Assembly: GCA_023653785.1 (NCBI GenBank)
Contig: JAMKCH010012638.1
Coordinates: 1 to 64,000 of the forward strand
Direction: 5' to 3'
DNA from: Ophioderma brevispina
Taxonomy: Eukaryota; Echinodermata; Ophiuroidea; Amphilepidida; Ophiodermatidae
DNA length: 64,000 bases
Position numbers and translations under genes: made by a program. Position 1 is the first letter of the stretch. Each line of letters starts with the position of its first letter. Shown piece after piece: positions 1 to 12,299 of this stretch. Under the pieces are notes generated by a model, which had not been told where the DNA came from, searched no databases, and was given only the letters and a program-made list of their open reading frames with translations.

Positions 1-756
1 TGAAGACGGTGCTCTCGCAATTTTACATTAGAAATCCATTATAGGCCAGGTGGCAGTTACTCTGGTCAGTGATCTTATAGCAGGCAACGAAGGCCATTGC
101 TTGAAGGTTCTAATAACACAAGGTTGATAATTGTATGCGGCACTGTTGTCAAGGAGATGTATACTTGAAAAGAAGTACTTATTGTAGGGATACAACAACG
201 ACTTATGGATACAATAATGATCAAATTCATATAATCGACCAAATTATTTTGGCCAGAGTTCGAAACAAATTTTAATAATGTCTTACGCAATATAGGCCTT
301 CATCAAGAAAATCATTACTTGACCTCTGTAACATAATTTACTATATAAGAATAAATGCTACCAGATTCAACTAACTACCAGCTGACCATTCTTGTTGTTG
401 TATGTAAGGTTGCACAGTTGAACTGGAATGTTTAACGCTTTGCATGCGGGGCCGGTGTCTGCAGCGCCCGAAGATTAGCATTTTGTCAACTTCTCCATAA
501 AACATTTTAAAATTATTTATTCATTGGCATTATTCGATCAAACGTAAATGAGTCCAAACAAGCCCCATGTTTGTTGTTGTTTTTAAAAGCTTCCCAAATA
601 ACCTGCAAATATTTGGAAAGCCTCTTAAATGCCACTGATTATGTGTGTTCTATAATGTTCTAACTTATACAGAATTTGCCCAGCGTGCAAAGAGTTAAAA
701 CCCGTGGAAAGCAATATACTCCGGCGGGAGTCCACAGTCCGGGCTCCATAGACGAT
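1..756. other. No recognised feature
   Basis: Only short frames without similarity to known families. A GC-rich island of about 40 bp lies at 440-480. Confidence 0.4.
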
Positions 757-922
757 GATAAGGATAAGGACCTAGCCCTGTTCTTTCGTCAGGATAATCG
801 GCACGCACCGTATGGTCAATGCAGGCACACAGAGAGCCGGAGGCTCGAGTGCTGCCTGCACTTGACCCATACGGTCACGTGCACTTAATCCTGTCCGGTG
901 GCACTGATTTCTTGTCCTTATC
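757..922. repeat. 166-bp imperfect inverted repeat
   Basis: The left arm (757-828) contains GATAAGGATAAGGA, CAGGATAA, ACCGTATGGTCAATGCAGGC. The right arm (849-922) is its inverse. The loop contains the short palindrome GAGCCGGAGGCTC. A small foldback or MITE is likely; no target duplication was identified. Confidence 0.65.
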
Positions 923-2053
923 TGTCATATACTTTGAGAAAGCAATAGCATCAAATCATTACATTAACATTAATAATTAACGTATTTAATCTAAATTTTG
1001 AGGTAGGTTTTAAAATACATTAAAAACCCTTCTATACTCCAACTATCCAAAGTTATACCTATAACTAGTGCCAAAAGACCTTGACGCCATTCATTGTTGA
1101 TTAGTTTGTTTGAAATGATCTGGAAGTGCGAGAAACAAAGTCGACTCTCTAAGACGCTTTAGATTGGCTAATCTTTCTCGCCCCTCCTGCATTTTCAAAA
1201 CAACCCATTAGTGAATGGAACGCGTCAATGAAATTGAATAAAGATAGACGTTTCGCACTGCCCCTACTTTTGCCAAAACAACCCATCTTTACGATTTGCA
1301 TTAAATTCATATGAATTTTCTTCTACCATTCCACTCCACTGTAGTAGATGTTAAAGACCAGCGCAGACATGTATGTACAAAGCATGAACTGTTTCTGCAT
1401 TGAAAGCAATTTTATATTTGTGAATTTTGATTTTGGTTTCTTGAAGTACACTTAATTCTCATGGGCCTACTACTATATAGCAACATGAGATAGCCCTTTC
1501 CTCTACCTCCGTGCAGTGAGGTCATAACCTTGACGCAGCTTGTACGCACGCGGCAATGTATGCCAATCTTTGTGGCGCGAGTGGGAAAAACGCCGTCGCT
1601 TTACGCCAGCGCGGTGCGGTTTACTGGTGCGCCCATCAAGTCCCGCGCTGACGTCACGCGGCCCAGAGGTAAGGGAAGTTTCACGTATATGCAGCTAACT
1701 TTCTTTTTTTTTTTTTTCTGAAATGCCTTTTCTTTTTCTATTTGATTAATTATCATTTAAGATCAATCTTTTATGTCAAACGTCGTTACAATTAGATTAC
1801 GGTTCGGAAAGAAACAGTACAAAATCACATTATGTTTAATGGTCTGCGCACGTGATTTCACCTAATACTTTAAACGAGAAACCATATTTTTTTCAACAAC
1901 ACATACTTGAAGTTAGACTGACACCATAGAGTGTAGATACTAAGTTCGTTGAGGGTATATCACTATGCAGGCATGTTACCTGATATTGATCAGTAAGTCG
2001 ATATCAATGATTGACGGTATTTCTAGTAGCTAATAAGAGTTTGTGACTTGTGT
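923..2053. other. Non-coding; small diverged duplication
   Basis: Two related stretches (TTTC.C.CCCCT...CAAAACAACCCAT) lie near 1,170-1,212 and 1,250-1,288. A T run is at 1,704-1,718. No gene recognised. Confidence 0.4.
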
Positions 2054-2165
2054 TGACCCGCGTGCATTATCTTAATGACCCTGCATTATCTTGATGACCC
2101 GTGCATTTCTGATGAACCCGTGCATTATCTTACAGAGCCCAGTGCATTCGTAAAATAATGCACGC
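2054..2165 (+). repeat. Minisatellite around GACCCGTGCATTATCTT
   Basis: Four to five copies of a 20-25-bp unit (GACCCGCGTGCATTATCTTA, GACCCTGCATTATCTTGAT, and similar). The last partial copy is inverted (AATAATGCACGC). Confidence 0.75.
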
Positions 2166-3164
2166 TGAAAACCATAGAGAATCTAACACGAGAAGTATTA
2201 ATCTGGAAACAGCGTGAGTTTGCCATAAAAAGTGATCAAAAGCAAGTAAACCTAAATTCCATTTCTTCTAAAATAAATCCTTATATTTTCTATTTCAATT
2301 TCGTTCGTAATGTCATCAAAAACTGCATTCTCATCCACCTAAACATTGCCATCCAGCATAAACATCCTGAATATTCCTTTAGAAACTATAAGATAATTTA
2401 GTTTTTTTCAACGTTATATTCATACATGATCCTTATCACTGTCCTTTTCCATACAAATCTACCTCCCAGAAGCACTTTCTACCTTATGTAAATATTTTAT
2501 AGGTCTGACTAAATCTGTAAATATGTTAACACAAAAGGTTCTCTTACCCCCCTTCCATTGCAACTTGTAATCTTACACCCTGTACAATCTTTCATACAAT
2601 ATATAAAAAGACCCGACTATATAAATCACTGCCCTCACATTGCGAAGGAGTCTATTTTTACTGAAGGTCATTTCAGTAAATGTTTTTCTTTTATGAACAT
2701 GATCTACGTACTACGATTAATTTTGGAGTTTTAGTGTTGGGTGTGTATTGCGATGCAATTTCAGACAAAGAATAAAATCATTGCAGGTTTCAAATGGTCT
2801 TAAAAAGCATTTCTTTGATTTTAGTCTCTGCCAAGACTGGCTGGGAAATAGGGAGTTTGGTTAAAACGTTGCAGGGATAGATAAAGGGTGAGTAACGAAT
2901 AGGAGAGTTATAAGTAAGAAAATGATCAGGCCACGTAGAGTTACACTACTGTGAGTAAGAGGTACATGACAGGGTGAAGGGATTGCCTCTTCTCCCTAAG
3001 GTAATTTTCAGTGAAAGTGTTTCAGTGAAAGGGTTTCAGTTCAGGGTTGTAATTTTTTTAAATTATGTCACTGGTAGTGTATTCCTTTTTGTGGCCCTGT
3101 TTATTGGAATGGAATATCCTGTAAAGATTTGGACTAGGTTTATCATCTCATTTCCTGGGACCTT

Positions 3165-3630
3165 TAAAGCTCGTAACTTAGGGATGCAGTTTTTACATAT
3201 TTTGTGCCCAGTTTTAACACATTTTGCGCCCAATTGGGCGTTTTTTCTATTTTCTTTATTTGAAATGACAGGAAAGTTTTACGTACATCAAATTAAAGCT
3301 TTTAACTTGGGGATGCAGTTTTTACATATTTTGTGCCCAATTGGGCGCCTTTTCTATTTTCTTTATTTGGAATGACAGGAAGGTGTAACCTAGCTACGAT
3401 AAATTAAAGCTTATAACTTGGGGATTCAGTTTTAACACATTTTGCGCCCAATTGGGCGTTTTTTCTATTTTCTTTATTTGAAATGACAGGAGAGTTTTAC
3501 GTACATCAAATTAAAGCTTTTAACTTAGGGATGAATTTTTTTACATATTTTGCGTCCAATTGGGCGCCTTTTCTATTTTCTTTATTTGAAATGACAGGAA
3601 GGTGTAACCTACGTTTTAATTAAAGCTCTA
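3165..3630 (+). repeat. Four-copy tandem repeat, about 109-bp monomer in a 218-bp dimer
   Basis: The anchor CAATTGGGCG recurs at 3,231, 3,338, 3,449 and 3,557. Odd copies share GGGCGTTTTTTCTATTTTC with TTTTACGTACATCAAATTAA. Even copies share GGGCGCCTTTTC with AGGAAGGTGTAACCTA. This A-B-A-B pattern indicates a dimer was duplicated. Confidence 0.9.
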
Positions 3631-3959
3631 TGTGAGGACAAAGGTCACATACCAAGGTCAAAGGTCAACGGGAGATCAAGTTGTAAACAAGGTGATTGGT
3701 TCTAATGCAATCTTATATTCATGTATCAAACATGTACTTTAAATCAGTTATGATATTTCTTTTTTTTAGAAAACCATCTACTCCTTTTAAATGCTTTTTA
3801 ATGTTGTTTTATTTTTGTAAAATTATGCCTGGCGACCCGACACAGTTTTTTAAATACTTGTTTAATCCGTTATTATATTTATTTTTATACATGTTTCTGT
3901 AATGAAACTGCAACTTCAAAGTAAACCAACCAACTAATTGTTTAAATGACTCTTTCATA

Positions 3960-4830
3960 TTGTTCTTCAAAAGTTTTAAAAATCAGATAACAACCGCAAA
4001 CCTTTTTCCAATGTATATTCATTTTTATCCCCCTGGCTTGAAAAGCAGTGGAGGATTATGCAATAGCTCACATCTCCTAGTTGAAAAGTTTATCCGATTT
4101 AAACCAGACTTGAAGTTAAGGTGCAGTAGGGGGTTTCTTTATATTTGGATGATGTCAAAGGTCATAGACAAAAGTCAACTGTCCACTGTTTTTGTCCCGA
4201 AGTCAACCGGGGGTTTAGGAATTCGAAAACCATCAACTATTTATTTTGCTAGGAAGATTTCTTGTTTTCTTCAGATGTTGAATTCCAACGACGAATTGGT
4301 CCGAAGAACGGCCGAAAAATCCCTCAAACTACATATGCAGAAAAGGAAAGTAAAAGAAACTGATCAAAACAATAACTTTGCAGGATATGAAATCGACCAG
4401 AGTGGACTAATTGTTAAGAACACAAAAACATGTTTGAGTAAGTCATCATGGCTCGAACTAACAACATTTGCTCTAAACTTGAGATTTTCTTAATTAAGGT
4501 GAATGAAGATTATGCCATAAAGGCTGGTGACGATATCATAACGTGTCATAAAAAAGCATACCATTTTATTATCGAAAGGCAGACAAAATTGAATCACAGG
4601 GAAGACTTGCTGACCTCGAGAAGACAGACTATGCATGTTCAATGGAACACCTGAAGAACGGTGATTTAAGTGATGACGTCATCAAGTTCATCACTAAGGC
4701 GAGGCTTCAGATTGCTGAAACTAAATCCTTGCTTCATGTCATGTATCCTCATGTCAGCAAAAGCAAGTCTTGCCCTCTGCAAAAACCCTTATGACACAAT
4801 TTCGCATGTTGCAAACCCGGGGGGATCAGT
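3960..4830 (+). pseudogene. LINE C-terminal region remnant
   Basis: One open frame (to 4,493) contains STGGLGIRKPSTIYFARKIS and LNSNDELVRRTAEKSLKLHM, resembling the post-RT part of LINE ORFs ('GGLG.R.PS'). After a frame change it continues KVNEDYAIKAGDDIITCHKK and RQTKLNHREDLL. Then, in another frame, it reads FITKARLQIAETKSLLHVMY and a C-terminal zinc-finger-like CPLCKNPYDTISHVAN. At least two frameshifts break it. No endonuclease or RT catalytic core remains nearby, so it is a truncated relic. Confidence 0.6.
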
Positions 4831-5837
4831 CTTCATAGACAAGGGGGTATATCATCAGTGTCCAAGAATTCACGTAAAAAGGGTAGTTTTTCAGGATCAG
4901 GCACGTTACGTACGTAACGTGAAAAGGGTCTAAAAATCACTAAAAATCAAGAAAAAGGGTTATATTTTCTAAATGAGGACTTACGCATTTAGGGTCCATA
5001 TTCATTTCAGCATAAAAAAAATAAAAAAGGGTTCCGGAAGTCTGTACTTGCTTCAAACCTGTGCTTTCAAATCCCTAAATTTCCAAAATTTTCCGCGCTA
5101 CGCGCGGTAAAGAAACCATCTACACGTAATTTTTAGTACAGGCCTGTTAGTTTGAGATTGAGAAATGACGACTCCTTTTGTGATTGCCTGATAATGTCGC
5201 TATACCAAAATTGTTCTATATCACCTACCCATGAAACGGACAATATTTTAGCAATTACAACTCATAATTTATTTAAATGTCAGTCAATTCTAGGTTTATA
5301 ATTTTCTTAAAATAACTTTTGGGACATAATTTGGGTGCATAATTGCGCGGATTCGGCAATTTTCAGGGAAAATGCCAATTTATCGCTGTGCTGCAAATGC
5401 GGAAATAAGTGGCGAAAATAACGTTCTCTAAATGCGAATTCTCCCGGATCCTATAGACCCAGAGAAAATGTCTTGAAAACTAAATACCCCAAGGCTTCCG
5501 CGACCCACCCCGTGCCGCTTACGAACTCTCCGTGAACACCTTTAATTTTATGATTATGAACTATATTTTACTGTTTTATACTGTCGACCATTGGCCTATA
5601 TGCTTTTAAAGTTAACCACTTACAATAATCAAATGGTTTTTACCAAATTTGCAAGCTTTTGCATGAGAAAATGTGTTTCGGAATGCAACAAACATTGCTT
5701 GGTATGCATGCCGCTCTTCGCGAGCGAGATAGAAGACCGCACCCCCCTCCCGCGCCACTTACTATATGAAGTCTCTGTGACCATTAACCCCTCTGTGTTT
5801 GCACCCCCTTTAAAATTCTAACCCATTTCGTCTGTGA
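4831..5837. other. No recognised feature
   Basis: AT-rich, short frames only. A TTTTCCGCGCTACGCGCGGTAA palindrome-like spot lies near 5,090-5,110. Confidence 0.4.
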
Positions 5838-6800
5838 GTGCAACAAGTCGTATCTATCATTTTCATGATTTTACAGGAGAATCAATTTTGTGTTTCATTC
5901 TTTTGTGACGTTTCAAATGGAAATATTCTTTACATACGATAAAATTTAGTTTTTTAAATATCTTATAATATTTTAATTTCCCACTTAAGAAGTCGACTAA
6001 TTAAGAAGTATTGGCTAATTAAAGGCGTAACTACACACTGAGTGCCCTGTGTCGTGTCAACAAGTCGTTCTAACCACTTACGACTTTGTTGCCGACACGG
6101 GAAATTCATTTTGAGTGCAACAAAGTCGTATCTACACCTACTTAGGCTTAAGTTAGCCTATACTTATCTCTGCCATAAATTGAGCCTTATACTTTCAATA
6201 TATGTTAAATATGCGTATTCATTTACTTTTGTAATTAATTTGTTAAGTATTGACGTAATATTGAATGGACAAGTGTCGTAACTACATTTTTTGATATGTT
6301 TTTTAAGGTGTTTGTGCGAAATTAGCCTAAATAGCATAATTGATAAAAAATAAATTTGCTTCTTTTCACAAAATTTTTGGGAGATTTTTTTTTACTTATA
6401 AACCTTTTAACACCATCGCTTTACAAGAACAAAATGTCCGTATCTACAGTACAGTTTTTCTCCGTGTTCTGCAAACAGTCGTATCTGCCAGTTACGACTT
6501 AGGGGGGGGGGGGGGGGGGGGGTGGGGGTGGGTTGTGGGAGTGGGTGGGGGGGGTGGGGGTTGTGTGTGTGGGGGGGGGGGGGGTGGGGGTGTGGGGTTT
6601 TGCACCACACGTGAAATTCAATTGAGTGTAACAACGTCGTATTTACAACCAAATCGGCCATTTAGCTTCATACCCTCTACAAAATTTAGACTGTCACCTG
6701 AAATGTAATATCAAATTAAGCGTATGAACTACTTTTCATCTTATTTAAATAATCAATGTCACAAAAAATGTCGATACGACTTTGTGCACTCACATGAGCG
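5838..6800. repeat. Scattered AACAAAGTCGTATCTAC motif region with G-rich tract
   Basis: GAGTGCAACAA(A)GTCGTATCTA appears near 5,838, 6,112 and 6,620 and in variant or inverted form near 6,040-6,080, 6,470 and 6,770. A G-run tract (6,500-6,595) with many GGGG blocks sits between copies and could form quadruplexes. Spacing is irregular, suggesting a decayed satellite or element. Confidence 0.5.
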
Positions 6801-7058
6801 ATTTATCCATACCTATAATTTGCTTGTGAACACTTACCATTTCAATATTTCTATCATATCGCATGAAATGTGCGTTTGGAAAGCATGTAGCGATTGCCCA
6901 AACTCCCGACCCCCCCGCCCCGCGATTCTTGGAGATTTTTGGCCCAAATCATGCTCCAGTAGCATATATTTTTCAACTCGACTCATAGGGGCGCTATTCA
7001 TTATTATGTGTTCGCTTTATTCCGTTATGTTATATTGAAGTATTACAAAAGAACGAAC

Positions 7059-7143
7059 TTCTGCCGGCCTCGGAGTGCGTGGCGAGTGCCTGTGGGCTCC
7101 GTCTGTTATCTAAAGTCGTGGGTGTTCGAATCCCACTCCAGAA
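7059..7143 (+). repeat. Degenerate tRNA-like sequence (SINE head or tRNA pseudogene)
   Basis: A T-arm-like segment GTGGGTGTTCGAATCCCAC contains a B box, but with two extra bases compared with a normal T loop. The ends TTCTGCC and TCCAGAA pair only partly. A weak A-box-like GCCTCGGAGTGCGTGG precedes it. Not a functional tRNA. Confidence 0.4.
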
Positions 7144-8419
7144 ACAAATTGATTTGATGATTTTTATTTGTATTTTAGAGTGGAGATTGGCATCATAAAA
7201 ACATCAGAGTTGTGGATTGAAGTAGAAAATATTGAAGAGCTGCCTTATGAGATACTAAGACTGGTCGTCCTGGAGCATGATTTGGGGCCACATATCTCCG
7301 ACAGGTGCCCCCCCCCCCCCCCCCCGCCGCTTACACGTAGCGCAATGGCCGCTCATCGGCCATATTGTCGACTTTTATCGACTATAAGTCGATTTTTTAT
7401 TCGTGTCAGTTCATGCATATTGTGAGGGTATGTTTTTTACACTGGAAGGGCAGTGTTTTTGATACTGAATTCAAAAGCCGAAGATATAGTGGGAGTAGAT
7501 ACATTAATTAAGCGTAAATGTTCCTTATAATCTGCAGACTACAAATACAAAAATTTGTATGATTGTTAAAATTTAATTTCAATTTTAATTTCAGTGTTTT
7601 TTTGTTTGTTTTTAAATCATATAAAAAATGAATTTTGATAGATGTGAGATGCAAGAATTTTCGCTAAATTGAAATGAACTTAATACTTTGCCTTATGATA
7701 TATATGGTGGTTTTGCCACTATTTGTTTTAATTCATTCTAACCACCATCACTTTCGCTTGAAGAGGGTGTGGCGATCAATAAGCACGCTCTCCTATTTGA
7801 ATGCATACATGGCCATACACACCTGTTTTCCTTATGTTCACTCAATAGCCCTTTAACATCCTACGTCATTTCTTTTGTTGATGCCAATCCTGCCGCCAAT
7901 CGTTATTGCCCATATTATTTAAACTCTAACAGATACATTGCCCAGTGTGTAACAGTAGGCCGACCCTAGTTCAAGATACCATGCCCTAACCTGTTTACAA
8001 TCATTGCTGTTACTGGTCTTAGGTTACTGGTTCACATCATTGAACGGATTAAATCTTAAGAATGTCAATCGATACTTCAGGTGAAGCCATGCAAGACTGT
8101 TGGCCTCAATCCACGCCAGCATAAAAAGGTGGTAATTGTTTTCTGGATAAGGCGCACCTCTCACACGAATGAATCGTCGAAAACATTTTAATGAACTTAC
8201 CACGACATAAAAATGCAACTGTATAGTCGTCCCTGTCCGAGAATTGTTGCATACGCCACTGCTCAAAATGCCATTTCCCCTTTTAAATACCTTCCCTCGG
8301 CTTATCCTGGCTGAAATAACGTTCCCAGAGATTTTATGATTACACCAGCTCAAGACAAGCCTCTCTGTGTGGAGAAACTATCATTGAAGACTATTGGTTT
8401 GGGTTTTTACGTATAATGG
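7144..8419. other. No recognised gene; C-run and AT-rich DNA
   Basis: A poly-C run of about 17 lies at 7,308-7,325. The minus-strand 109-codon frame at 8,024-8,353 has no recognisable motif. Confidence 0.4.
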
Positions 8420-8630
8420 GTAATAATTGCATCAATTATTGCTTAGGGTATGAAAGAACAAAATACTTGTTTAGGTATGCAAATTGCGCTACTGATACTT
8501 GTTTAGGAGCGCAATTCCATCACGTGCTTGTTTAGGGTAGTATATAATTGCGCTGCTGATACGTAAATTATAGGGATAAAATTCAAGCTTCGCAAATACG
8601 TATTTAGGGTGGTTGTGATTGCTTGGCACG
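8420..8630 (+). repeat. Degenerate about 50-bp tandem repeat
   Basis: Recurring ACTTGTTTAGG, CAAATTGCGCTACTGATAC and TTGCGCTGCTGATACG words at roughly 50-60-bp spacing. Confidence 0.55.
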
Positions 8631-8988
8631 GAGTGATAACCCCTTGTCTTTGAGAAGTGCCCCCCCCCCCCCCGGGATAAAATCGTGGTGATTATCTTGG
8701 ACTGATATATGTGGATTATGTCGTCGAGGGACTTAATTTAACCTTGTCCTCTTGAAAAAATTGCTGGACCAAAAGTTGTCGTCAGGACTGAGAAGATTCC
8801 CATGGAATATACTACTGAAGAGTTAAATTATGTGAACTTTGCCATACGTCATTGTGGGTCTTCACTGTGAGGACATACCATCGTTGACTGCACGCCTCTT
8901 CAAACATAGGATTCTAGAAGCTCTTTATAAGTATAGTAATCTTAAATTGTGTCGATTTTATATGGATTTTGTTGTGGACATACCAAAT

Positions 8989-9028
<40 letters not shown>

Positions 9029-10239
9029 GTTTATTATATATAATTTAGATCATTGTGCCACAAGGGCTCATTTATTTGTGTTGAAAGGTATTTGACCTAT
9101 GCGTCTACGAGACGTCATAACAGAATACATAACTTAAGGAGAGAATACAAGGATACTAGAGTACTGCGTATAAAAAATTACTGTGTATACATAGTGTTTG
9201 AAAAGTAGAACAGATGGTTACAGTTTTAATTCAGAAACTAAGATTATTCCTAAAGAAGAGGTCCCCTGTCTTCTGATTGAGTACTGCAAATCAGGTTAAA
9301 ATTTGCGAGGACGGAGATTATAGATGATCTGATAGTGTAGTAGTGAATCCCTATGAACTTTAGTAAAATAATTTGAAAAGATATCAGGAAGAAGATTTGT
9401 GTTTTGAATTCATGGGGCCTCTTCGTATACAAAATAAAGCTACAAACACAGAGGAATTGTGATGATGTATAAAAGTAGCTTGGGAAAATCTGGATATTTC
9501 AAACATGAGAACAAAACAAGGTGTTTTGAAATGTTGTGACATGTGTGATTCGAAGGTAAATGAATAGCAAGAAAGACTTGTCAATCTGGATGCATAAAGG
9601 TGGATGTTTGTTTTTATTATGAATGTAGATGCGGTAGGTAAGATTAACTATATACTTGCAAAACACTGATGTCACACGTAACTCGCCGTTTTATCCCTTT
9701 CCATTTCAGAAGTTCTCATTAAAGGAACTATCAGGACACCCGAGAGCAGAGATAAACAACATATTTGAAATTTGTAGGATAGCTTAAGTGGAAGGATACG
9801 GTCTGTTAAGGACTTCTCATAAGGTATATTCCCAACTGAACAAGGAAGATAAAGAAAAGAAGAGAAGAAAACAGCAGTGTTCAGAGATGTGAATTCCCAT
9901 TCAATTACACGTTGTACTAGTGTTCGCTCGTACCGGACAAAGCAATAACTAAAATATCCGATTGTGTCTAGACTTATCAATTGCAGGGGCATATTAGGAT
10001 ACCTACACTTGTTCCAAAAATGAAAAAAATCTGATTTTCGATGATTTTTCGATTTTATGAGTCGCAAAATCACTGATAAGTGACCTGTTAAAGACACCGA
10101 ATGGAATGTTTTAAAACAATAACTGTTTGATGAAAGGAAAGTCACAGATCAATGACGGGTGGTGTACCTGTGACTAGATAATCATACCATATTCCAAAAG
10201 AAGGATGGTTTACAACAATTGAATGGACTTCTATTTAGA
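8631..10239. other. C-run, poly-A tail and unassigned LINE-like sequence
   Basis: A C run of about 15 is at 8,660. The 33-A run at 8,994-9,026 is probably the poly-A end of a retroelement copy on the plus strand whose body is not recognised. The stretch 9,030-10,240 may be the upstream part of the LINE fragment that follows, but no catalytic motif could be read. Confidence 0.4.
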
Positions 10240-10720
10240 GTACTATTGAAAACAAAATTGAAATGGTTTCATTAGTAAAACAAAGATTTGTGATAAGAAA
10301 TCACTTTTACAAAATAAGGTGAGAAATGATGAGGCCTGTACCTTTGCAAGTAGAACGGAAAGTATTATATTACACCTTTTTGCCGAATGTGGGCATGTAA
10401 TGTTAAGAATCATATGGGAAGGTATTGAGCAATGGTTTATGGATTATCGTGGATGAACGCTATGTATCAAAGAGCAGAGTTTGTTTGGGCTTTCTTCCTT
10501 AAATTAAACAAAGCTTATGAACAAAATCCTGATTTGGATTAAATGGGTTTCATATATAAATGCAGGGTTAGGGGTACCATACCGAACACTCCGTACGTTA
10601 TGGTAAAAGAGGAAAAGAAATTATGTTCTTAGAAAAAATACAAAGGTATAACATGGGAAAAGTCCCACTTTTAAAAAAAGATTGGTTACCTTGATTGCGT
10701 ATATACGAAATTAAAAATAT
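10240..10720 (+). pseudogene. LINE C-terminal remnant (second fragment)
   Basis: Plus-strand pieces in alternating frames read KTKLKWFH, NDEACTFAS, LFAECGHVMLRIIWEGIEQW (10,380-10,430) and EKIQRYNMGKVPLLKKDWLP. This resembles the LINE C-terminal end, where a TKLQWFQ-like segment is followed by a zinc finger and an E-S-I-x-H-L-F stretch. Frames are broken and the upstream RT was not recognised in 9,030-10,240, though that stretch may belong to the same element. Confidence 0.5.
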
Positions 10721-11479
10721 ATGTGGTAATTATTAGTTTTTTAATAGTATTTGATTGTGTTGTTGGAGTAAGTGTAAAAAGTAGCAAGGAAGCTATAGCA
10801 AACCATTGGTATCACATCTCGAGGACTAGCGAAGCGGCATAACAAAATAGACGTAAACAAAGTTGCATTAGTGATAAAGCAAGGGATTGTTGGATATGAA
10901 GTATAGAGTAAATGTACTTAAAAATATTGAGATCATGAGCCCCTTCAATTTTTACCCCTGGCGTGTTTGGCAGCCATCTTTCAAAATGGCCGCCAAAAGT
11001 TGCTTTTCACCGTTTATCACATGCATACACTTTCAAAATGCTGGTGACATGATGGCTAAAATGTTATTTTAATGGTCTGAAAATATTAAGAGGACATTTT
11101 AAAGTGACAACAAGGTTTATGGAGATAAAGGGATAATTTTAAATCAAACATTCATCTTTCAAAATGGCCGCCAAAAGCATTTTATTTGGTTATTTAAAGA
11201 TATTACATAGAGATCATATAAAACTACTTTCAAATTGTGTATTGCTAAGTAACCGTTACTCAAGAAATAAAACATACTGCATGTTTTAGCCTGTAACAGC
11301 CATTTTTAAATTGGCAACCATATACTGATGGTCATACGTTTTGAACTCAACATCTAAAAGGGTATACGTAGAGGCGTCACACTTTTCAATACAAACTTTC
11401 GTTTTCTTTATCATATCTTTGTAATACAGAATATATTGAAGTCATTTTGATCTCATTTCAAAGCTGAAAGATATCCGGG
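10721..11479. other. Non-coding with repeated AAAATGGCCGCC words
   Basis: TTTCAAAATGGCCGCCAAAAG occurs at about 10,979 and 11,156, and a decayed version near 11,290. It is part of a family also seen at 14.9-16 and 19-20 kb. Confidence 0.5.
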
Positions 11480-11524
11480 GCCAACCAAGCTCGTGCTTTG
11501 ACTTGGCTCCGGGTTCTGTGACTC

Positions 11525-12268
11525 ATGGCCAGCCTTGTGGACATTGTGCCTTACTGTCGGTATCGTATGCGCCCAACCAAGCTGTACCTTCTGGCGCACT
11601 ATCGCCTGTCCACGGACAGCGTAGACCACTTGGTTCCGATGACTGCGATCGTGAGGGACGCTCTATCCTGGTAGAGGTTGCCCAGCAATCTCCTCCAGGG
11701 CGTGGAGTTCCCTCCATCCCAGCCCAGTCTGATCCTGACCACAGATGCGTCGGGTCTGGGCTGGGGCGGTCACATTTGGGACGAGACTGTTTCGGGCCGC
11801 TTGTCGGCCGCGGATCAGTCTCTTCACATCAATGTCCTGGAATTGAAGGCAGTGATTCTATCTCTGCATAATTTTCAGGACTTGGTGGCCGGTTGCAATG
11901 TTCTCATCAGGTCCGACAACACCACTGTGGTGTTGTACATCAACTGGCAGGGTGGAACGAGGTCTCCCACTCTTTGCCTCCTCACACGACATCTGATCGA
12001 GTGGTGCATCGAGAGGGAGGTCATGTTAATGGCTGTCCACATACCGGGCGTTCACAATGTCACTGCGGATTCCCTATCCAAGGGCGGGACCACGTTTGTG
12101 GAGTGGTCCCTGTCTCATCGGGTAGCGCGTCAGATCTTCCGGGTGATAGATCTGTTCGCATCCGCCAGAAATGCCAAACTTCCGACGTACTGCTCCCTCG
12201 GACGCGATCCCCGAGCGTGGGCGTCGGATGCTCTCTCTCTCTCTGGACTGGTCGGTGATGAAGGCTAA
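11525..12268 (+). pseudogene. DIRS RT thumb and RNase H remnant
   Basis: One frame runs from MASLVDIVPYCRYRMRPTKL, the typical YR-retroelement segment just after the RT core, into an RNase H. It is broken by a single in-frame TAG at 11,672. RNase H motifs are visible: LTTDASGLGWGGH (first catalytic Asp), NVLELKAV (catalytic Glu), IRSDNTTVVLYINWQGG (second Asp) and HIPGVHNVTADSLSKG (last Asp). RNase H degrades the RNA of the RNA:DNA hybrid during reverse transcription. Shortly after 12,230 a CT-dinucleotide expansion (a run of CTCTCT) shifts the frame, so the ORF ends early in GLVGDEG. The expected continuation (LDWSVMKANAFPP) sits in a different frame. Strong family match by motif; non-functional as written. 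Confidence 0.85.
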
Positions 12269-12299
12269 CGCCTTCCCGCCAATCCCACTCATCCCATGA

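Noticed and set aside
3960..4493. Single 177-codon gene
   Set aside because: Resembles the C-terminal part of a LINE ORF, and its continuation is found in other frames downstream, so it is a retroelement relic rather than a host gene.
6340..6708. Gly-rich 122-codon frame
   Set aside because: The Gly and Trp run is just the G-homopolymer tract; nothing before or after looks coding.
7059..7143. Functional tRNA gene
   Set aside because: The T loop has two extra bases and the acceptor and D arms do not pair properly.
8640..8690. Another poly-C-ended element like that at 18.4 kb
   Set aside because: Only one C-run is present, with no GAGTA neighbour, opposite end or target duplication nearby.
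9672..10145. 157-codon minus-strand frame as a gene
   Set aside because: No recognised motif; the opposite strand immediately downstream shows LINE C-terminal fragments, so it is probably an antisense shadow of a relic.
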